Shown one piece after another: positions 15,819 to 19,717 of a stretch of DNA of 19,717 nt (positions within the stretch are counted from its first letter, which is position 1; each line of letters starts with the position of its first letter). The notes beneath the pieces were generated by a model. That model searched no databases. It was not told the origin of the DNA and saw only the letters and a list, made by a program, of their open reading frames with translations. Source of the stretch: JBFKPQ01 sp041628225 (GTDB lineage Bacteria; Actinomycetota; Acidimicrobiia; Spongiisociales; JAENVV01); NCBI GenBank assembly GCA_041628225.1, contig JBFKPQ010000038.1:1-19717 (forward strand). Reading direction: 5' to 3'. The translations under genes and the position numbers were made by a program.

Positions 15819-16487
15819 TCAGCGCGACGAGAAGTGCTCTTGCAGGACACTCAGATCCATGCCGACGATGTCGGGAGGATCGGCCGGAACGCCCCAGATG
15901 GCGCCGGGACGGGCGATGAACGCACCCGGGCATCCAACCGATCGGGCACCGAGAATGTCCCAGTCGTGTGCGGCCACCATCACCATCTCGTCGATCTCGA
16001 CGCCCAGCCGTGCCGCCGCAGCCAGGTACACCTCCGGAGCAGGCTTGAAGCGACCGACAAGGTCAACAGACAACACCGTCGGGAGATACGGCCGCAAGCC
16101 GGCGTGGTCGATCTGCGCATCGGCCGACGCCTGGTCGCTGTTGGTGAGCGCCACCATCCGGAATCCCTCGGATGCCAGCCAGGCGAGCACGGTTTCGACC
16201 TCGGGATGGGGTGGGAGCCGACGCATCTCGGCGACCACGTCGACGGCCGTATCGGCATCCAGGTCGATGCCCCGCCGCTGCGCGACCGCGAGGAGGGCTT
16301 CGATGCCGATCAGACCGAACGGCCGGTAGGCATTGGTGTGATTGGCCACCAGCGATCCGTGCAGCATCCGAGCGAACCACTCGCCCATGGCCGCGGTGGA
16401 TCCCAAGGCAGCCTCGAACCGTGGCTCCAAGGCGCCAAGATCGAGGAGGGTTTCGTTGACATCGAAGACGAGAACCGGTCGCCGCAC
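15819..16487 (-). CDS. HAD-superfamily hydrolase, haloacid dehalogenase type II-like
   Basis: This 222-residue protein has the HAD motifs in order: FDVNETLLD (8-16) with nucleophile D9, WFARML (37-42) with R40 in the position of the substrate-binding Arg, ALTNSD (114-119), K148 in GRFKPAPEVY and AAHDWDILGA (172-181). D9 lacks the second Asp of phosphatases (DVN rather than DxD), which matches (S)-2-haloacid dehalogenases. Many members of this group have unknown substrates, so dehalogenation itself is not proven. The start is a GTG at 16487 with a GAGGGTG-type ribosome site, 19 bases downstream of the DUF445 gene, so it is probably in the same operon. Confidence 0.88.
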   Translation of the reverse strand: MRRPVLVFDVNETLLDLGALEPRFEAALGSTAAMGEWFARMLHGSLVANHTNAYRPFGLIGIEALLAVAQRRGIDLDADTAVDVVAEMRRLPPHPEVETVLAWLASEGFRMVALTNSDQASADAQIDHAGLRPYLPTVLSVDLVGRFKPAPEVYLAAAARLGVEIDEMVMVAAHDWDILGARSVGCPGAFIARPGAIWGVPADPPDIVGMDLSVLQEHFSSR

Positions 16488-16506
16488 GTCTTCACCCTCG
16501 CAGAAG

Positions 16507-17766
16507 TCACCCGAACGCGCGGGTGCCGGCGTGGATCAGCAGTCCGACCAGTCCCCCGACGAGCGTGCCGTTGATGCGGATGAACTGCAGATCTCGGCCC
16601 ACCTGCAGTTCCAGCCGGCGACTGGTGTCGTTGGCATCCCATTTCTCCACGGTGGACGCGATGAGGCGGGCCGCCTCTCCGCCGAACTGCTGAGCGGCGG
16701 TACGGGCGAGCGTCTGGGCGCCGTGGTTGATGCGGTCGCGCAGCTCTGCGTCGGTGCGGAGCCGTTCGGCAAAACCCGTGATGAGGTCTGCGAGTCGGGC
16801 GCGCCACTCGTGTTCAGGCTGGTCGGCCGCTTCCGAGATCGATCGCCGCAAATCGGCCCAGAGGCCGTCGATCCAGGCCTGCGTTGCCGGGTGGTTCACG
16901 AGGCCGTCGCGCATCTGGGCGGCGGCCTCGCGCCATTCGGGAGAGGTCTGGGCCTGATGGGCGGCCTCGAGCAGTGCTTCGTCGAGCTTGTGGCGGAGTT
17001 CGTGATCGGGGTTGGCGGCGAGGTCGGCGAGGAATCGTTGGAACCCGAGATAGAGGCGCGCGAAGACCGCGTCGTCGACCTGGGTGGGCACCCACCACGG
17101 CGACTCCTGGTAGACACGGTGCCGCAGAGACGGCTGCGATTCGGCGATGGCGTGCTGGAGCCCGGTGAGCGCCGCATCGACGATGGGTCGGTGATGTCCT
17201 CGTTCGATGACGCTCGCCGCCAGCGTGGCGCTCAGCGAACCCAACTCGAGGCGATCGGTGGCGTTGCCCACCCACTGCTGGAGGTGGGCACGTGTGGCCT
17301 TGTCGTCGAGCGTTTGGGAGGCCGAGGCGATGATTCCGGCCGCATGACCAGCGACACTGGTGGCGTGGTCGGGATCGGCGAGCCAGGCCGCCAGAGCTCC
17401 AGCCGGATCGGCGTCGGCGACCCGTTCCGCGAGATGATCCGAGTCCAAGAAGTTCCGCGTGACGAACTCACCGAGGCCCTTGCCGATGGCGTCCTTGCCG
17501 CGCGGGATGAGCGCCGTATGCGGGATCGGGATGCCGAGGGGATGACGAAACAGCGCCGTCACCGCGAACCAGTCCGCCACGCCTCCGACCATCGCGGCCT
17601 CGGAAGCCGCTTGGAGGTATCCGACCCAGGTCGCATCGCCCATGAAGTGGGTAGCAATGAACACCAGTGCGGCAGCAACCAGCAGGCCGGTGGCGCGCTG
17701 CTTCATGGTGCGGAGCCGTTTCGCGCGTCGTTCGTCCCAGCCGGCGTCCCACAGCGCTTCGGTCAT
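16507..17766 (-). CDS. DUF445 family membrane-associated protein
   Basis: The 419-residue protein begins with a basic stretch and a transmembrane helix (about 25-41). The family signature ASEAAMVGGVADWFAVTALF follows (54-73), then RHPLGIPIPHTALIPRGKD (74-92). A long helical, charged central region follows, and a second hydrophobic helix lies near the C-terminus (about 398-413), as in other DUF445 proteins. The family has no established biochemical function. The ATG at 17766 overlaps the PAC2 stop codon (ATGA), which implies co-translation with PAC2. Confidence 0.9.
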   Translation of the reverse strand: MTEALWDAGWDERRAKRLRTMKQRATGLLVAAALVFIATHFMGDATWVGYLQAASEAAMVGGVADWFAVTALFRHPLGIPIPHTALIPRGKDAIGKGLGEFVTRNFLDSDHLAERVADADPAGALAAWLADPDHATSVAGHAAGIIASASQTLDDKATRAHLQQWVGNATDRLELGSLSATLAASVIERGHHRPIVDAALTGLQHAIAESQPSLRHRVYQESPWWVPTQVDDAVFARLYLGFQRFLADLAANPDHELRHKLDEALLEAAHQAQTSPEWREAAAQMRDGLVNHPATQAWIDGLWADLRRSISEAADQPEHEWRARLADLITGFAERLRTDAELRDRINHGAQTLARTAAQQFGGEAARLIASTVEKWDANDTSRRLELQVGRDLQFIRINGTLVGGLVGLLIHAGTRAFG

Positions 17767-18587
17767 GCGTCGGGGTCGCGCAGGAACTGCTCGATTTCTT
17801 CGACCAGCTGGCCACCGTCTGGCAGCGCCTCGGCTTCCAATTCGGCGAGGTACTCGCTGAGGTCGTCGGACTCGCGGATCGCCGTCTCAACCCGCTGTTC
17901 CCACGCGGTGACGTCTCGGTCGAGACTGGCCGCGTCGAGGTCGAGTTGGAGGAGACCCGACGCCTTCTCAAGCAGCGCCTGGGTCGCTTTCGGGTTCGAC
18001 GATCCGGACAGGTAATGGGGCGTCGCCGCCCAGAGGCTGGCGACGGACAATCCTGCCTGGCGGAGGCCGTCGTTGAGCACGCCGATGATGCCGGTTGGTC
18101 CTTCGTACGTCGACGGCAGCAGGCCGAGCCGGTCGCGGACGTCTTGATCGTCGGTGACGCCGATCACCGGAACCGGCAGCGTGTGCGGAACCTGGCCGAT
18201 GAAGGCGCCAAAGGTGACCACGTCCGTCACCTGCAGCTGCTGCAGGATCGCCGCCACCTCCTCGACGAACGCTCGCCAGCGCAGGCGAGGCTCCTCGCCC
18301 AACACGATGACCAGGTCTCGGTCGCCATCCGTCTCGATGGCTCGGACCCGGGTGTGGGGCCACACGATGGTTCGTTCGCCGTCGACCGTCTCGATGATCG
18401 GGCGGGTGACCTGGTAGTCGGCGTACTCCTCGTAGTCGATGACAGCGATCTCGAGGCTGTCGTTCCGTTCGAGGATGTGCCAGACGGCCCCGGACGCGGC
18501 TTCGGCCGCGTCGTTCCATCCCTCGAAGGCCACCAGGGCCACGGGGTCCCGCAGCGAGGGCTGGGAGATCCATCGCAGGCCATCCAT
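17763..18587 (-). CDS. PAC2 family protein (proteasome assembly chaperone-like)
   Basis: This 274-residue protein belongs to the PAC2 family: it starts with a strand ending in ALVAFEGWNDAAEAAS (17-32) and later has VTFGAFIGQVPHT, a GPTGIIGVLN segment and SLWAATPHYL. The C-terminal about 80 residues are acidic and helical. Eukaryotic PAC2 assists proteasome assembly; in actinobacteria (for example Rv2125 of M. tuberculosis) the role is unresolved, and no proteasome genes are visible here. The ATG at 18587 lies 6 bases after TAGCCT (18599-18594), a possible -10, so the mRNA may be leaderless. It is the first gene of the minus-strand block and is divergent from the LigD-type gene, with only 17 bases between start codons. 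Confidence 0.9.
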   Translation of the reverse strand: MDGLRWISQPSLRDPVALVAFEGWNDAAEAASGAVWHILERNDSLEIAVIDYEEYADYQVTRPIIETVDGERTIVWPHTRVRAIETDGDRDLVIVLGEEPRLRWRAFVEEVAAILQQLQVTDVVTFGAFIGQVPHTLPVPVIGVTDDQDVRDRLGLLPSTYEGPTGIIGVLNDGLRQAGLSVASLWAATPHYLSGSSNPKATQALLEKASGLLQLDLDAASLDRDVTAWEQRVETAIRESDDLSEYLAELEAEALPDGGQLVEEIEQFLRDPDA

Positions 18588-18604
18588 GCGGACAGGCTAG
18601 AGGC

Positions 18605-19519
18605 ATGGTTGGCTTGTGGGGCATGATCACGAATCCGGACAAGCATCTCTTCCCGACGCTCACCAAGCGCGACGTCGCCGACTACTACTCGGCGGTTGCT
18701 CCGCGCCTGCTCGCGCACGCGGCCGGCCGACCGCTGACCATCGTCCGTCATCCGAACGGCGTCGACCAGAAAGGTTTCTTCCAGAAGCGGGCTCCGACCG
18801 GCAGTCCGCTCGAGACGTTCACCCTCGAGACGAACAAGGGTTCGATGCGTCAGCCCGTCGTCCGGTCCGCCGACGACCTCCTCTACCTCGTGAACTTGGC
18901 GGCGATCGTGTTCCATGCTCCGACCGCCACCGTCGACAGGATCGACTCAGGAGGGTCGTCCGGCCGTCCCGACCGGTTGGTGTTCGACCTCGACCCGGCG
19001 GAGGGAGGCCGGCTGGTCGCCGTCGTCGCCCGGCATGTCCGGGCGTTGCTCGCCGAGCTCGACCTCGACGGGTTCCCGCTGGCCACCGGCTCCAAAGGAG
19101 TGCATATCGTCGTTCCCACCGACACCACCTACGACCAGGCGCGCCAGTTCATGCATGAAGCCGCCACCCTGTTGGCGCACCGCCATGCGGAGGCAACCGA
19201 CGAGTTCCTCATCCGCGATCGGGACGGTCGCGTTTACGTCGATTGGCTCCGGAACACGTCTCCGCATGCCACCACGGTGGTGCCCTACTCGCTACGAGCT
19301 CGTCCGGAGGCTCCGGTCGCGTCGCCCATCACGTGGGACGACCTCGATCGACCCTCGGATGGGTGGAGCATCGGCGAGGTCCTCGACACGAAAGACGATC
19401 CCTGGGCCGGATTCGACGAGTCGCGTCGTGAGCTCACGCCGTCCGCCGAACGGCTGACCGGCCTGCTCGCCGACGCCGGCATCGAACCGAAGCCGCACGA
19501 TCGATTCGGGCGGTCCTAG
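18605..19519 (+). CDS. LigD-type primase-polymerase (AEP) domain protein, stand-alone
   Basis: The 304 residues match the polymerase domain of bacterial LigD. N-terminal NPDKHLFP (10-17) and QKGFFQKRAP (55-64) are followed by the catalytic FDLDP (127-131; D128, D130), TGSKGVHIVVP (161-171) and the third acidic residue D213 in YVDWLRNTSP. PYSLRARPEAPVA follows. In LigD this archaeo-eukaryotic primase-type domain adds nucleotides during Ku-dependent end joining. Here it is a separate protein with no ligase, phosphoesterase or Ku gene in view, as also seen in mycobacterial PolD1/PolD2. The start at 18605 is uncertain; an ATG at 18623 (residue 7) is equally possible, and neither has a good ribosome site. 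Its TAG shares a CTAG palindrome with the convergent downstream gene. Confidence 0.87.
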   Translation: MVGLWGMITNPDKHLFPTLTKRDVADYYSAVAPRLLAHAAGRPLTIVRHPNGVDQKGFFQKRAPTGSPLETFTLETNKGSMRQPVVRSADDLLYLVNLAAIVFHAPTATVDRIDSGGSSGRPDRLVFDLDPAEGGRLVAVVARHVRALLAELDLDGFPLATGSKGVHIVVPTDTTYDQARQFMHEAATLLAHRHAEATDEFLIRDRDGRVYVDWLRNTSPHATTVVPYSLRARPEAPVASPITWDDLDRPSDGWSIGEVLDTKDDPWAGFDESRRELTPSAERLTGLLADAGIEPKPHDRFGRS

Positions 19520-19717
19520 CGGTATTCGGGGTTCACGAAGTCGTAGCGGCAGCCGGCGTCCCAACCGGCCCTCTGATTGCCGTGCGCCGGCATGCCGCCA
19601 CGGTCGGCCAGCATGCGCGCCGTGTGCATGAGATTCCACGCCATGAACGTCGTGTTGCGATTCGTGAAGTCGTTCTCCGGTCCTCCGGAACCCGGATCGA
19701 GATAGGACGGTCCTGGC
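19516..19717 (-). CDS. Unrecognised protein, C-terminal 66 residues only
   Basis: The minus-strand frame ending with TAG at 19518-19516 is open to the window edge. The visible 66 residues contain MAWNLMHTARMLADRGG and end GCRYDFVNPEYR, with many Gly, Asn and aromatic residues. Codon choice is like that of neighbouring genes (GC-rich third positions), which supports it being real. I do not recognise the family. It converges on the LigD-type gene, and the two stop codons share CTAG. Confidence 0.6.
   Translation of the reverse strand, partial: PGPSYLDPGSGGPENDFTNRNTTFMAWNLMHTARMLADRGGMPAHGNQRAGWDAGCRYDFVNPEYR

Noticed and set aside
14886..18015. Two long plus-strand open frames (14886-16574 and 16342-18015)
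   Set aside because: They are antisense to the aminotransferase, HAD, DUF445 and PAC2 genes; no ribosome sites or domains were seen.
1..19717. tRNA, rRNA, CRISPR, insertion sequence or attachment site
   Set aside because: None seen on either strand: no clover-leaf candidates, spaced direct repeats, transposase motifs or flanking inverted repeats.

Overview
This window is dense, high-GC DNA from a free-living bacterium. Its many ATGA/GTGA start-stop overlaps, frequent GTG starts, GlnD-type and SigA/SigB-type genes, and a LigD-type polymerase domain fit an actinobacterium. The class Acidimicrobiia is a plausible guess, but no marker gene here proves it. I see no rRNA, tRNA, CRISPR array or insertion sequence. 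Almost every base is coding, and no gene-free stretch exceeds about 200 bases.

Layout. (1) Positions 1-3273, minus strand: an operon of an ECF sigma factor, a zinc-binding anti-sigma protein, an MscS-type channel and a YyaL-like thioredoxin-fold protein (cut by the window edge). (2) 3390-4564, plus strand: a second MscS/CmpX-like membrane protein and a LapA-like membrane protein, each with its own terminator hairpin. (3) 4755-8743, plus strand: a GlnD-like PII-modifying enzyme, a SigA/SigB-type sigma factor and a CBS-pair protein. (4) 8805-14559, plus strand: a 1240-residue tandem-cyclase/ATPase/TPR protein tightly coupled to galE and a DauA-like FAD dehydrogenase. (5) 14556-18587, minus strand: PAC2, DUF445, HAD hydrolase and class III aminotransferase. 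(6) 18605-19519, plus strand: a stand-alone LigD-type polymerase domain. (7) 19516-19717, minus strand: the C-terminus of an unrecognised protein.

Two things stand out. First, GAAC-N17/18-GTCC sites, which look like ECF sigma promoters, lie upstream of the sigma operon, the second channel gene and the LapA-like gene. This suggests one autoregulated envelope-stress regulon in which a RsrA-like Cys/His anti-sigma protein controls two channel-like proteins, a LapA-like protein and a CxxC thioredoxin-fold protein. Second, the large cyclase protein has two cyclase domains with complementary defects. The first keeps the metal-binding aspartates and the second keeps the Asn/Arg pair. With the following NTPase and TPR regions this is the architecture of mammalian soluble adenylyl cyclase. 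All family assignments rest on motif recognition by eye; no searches were run.
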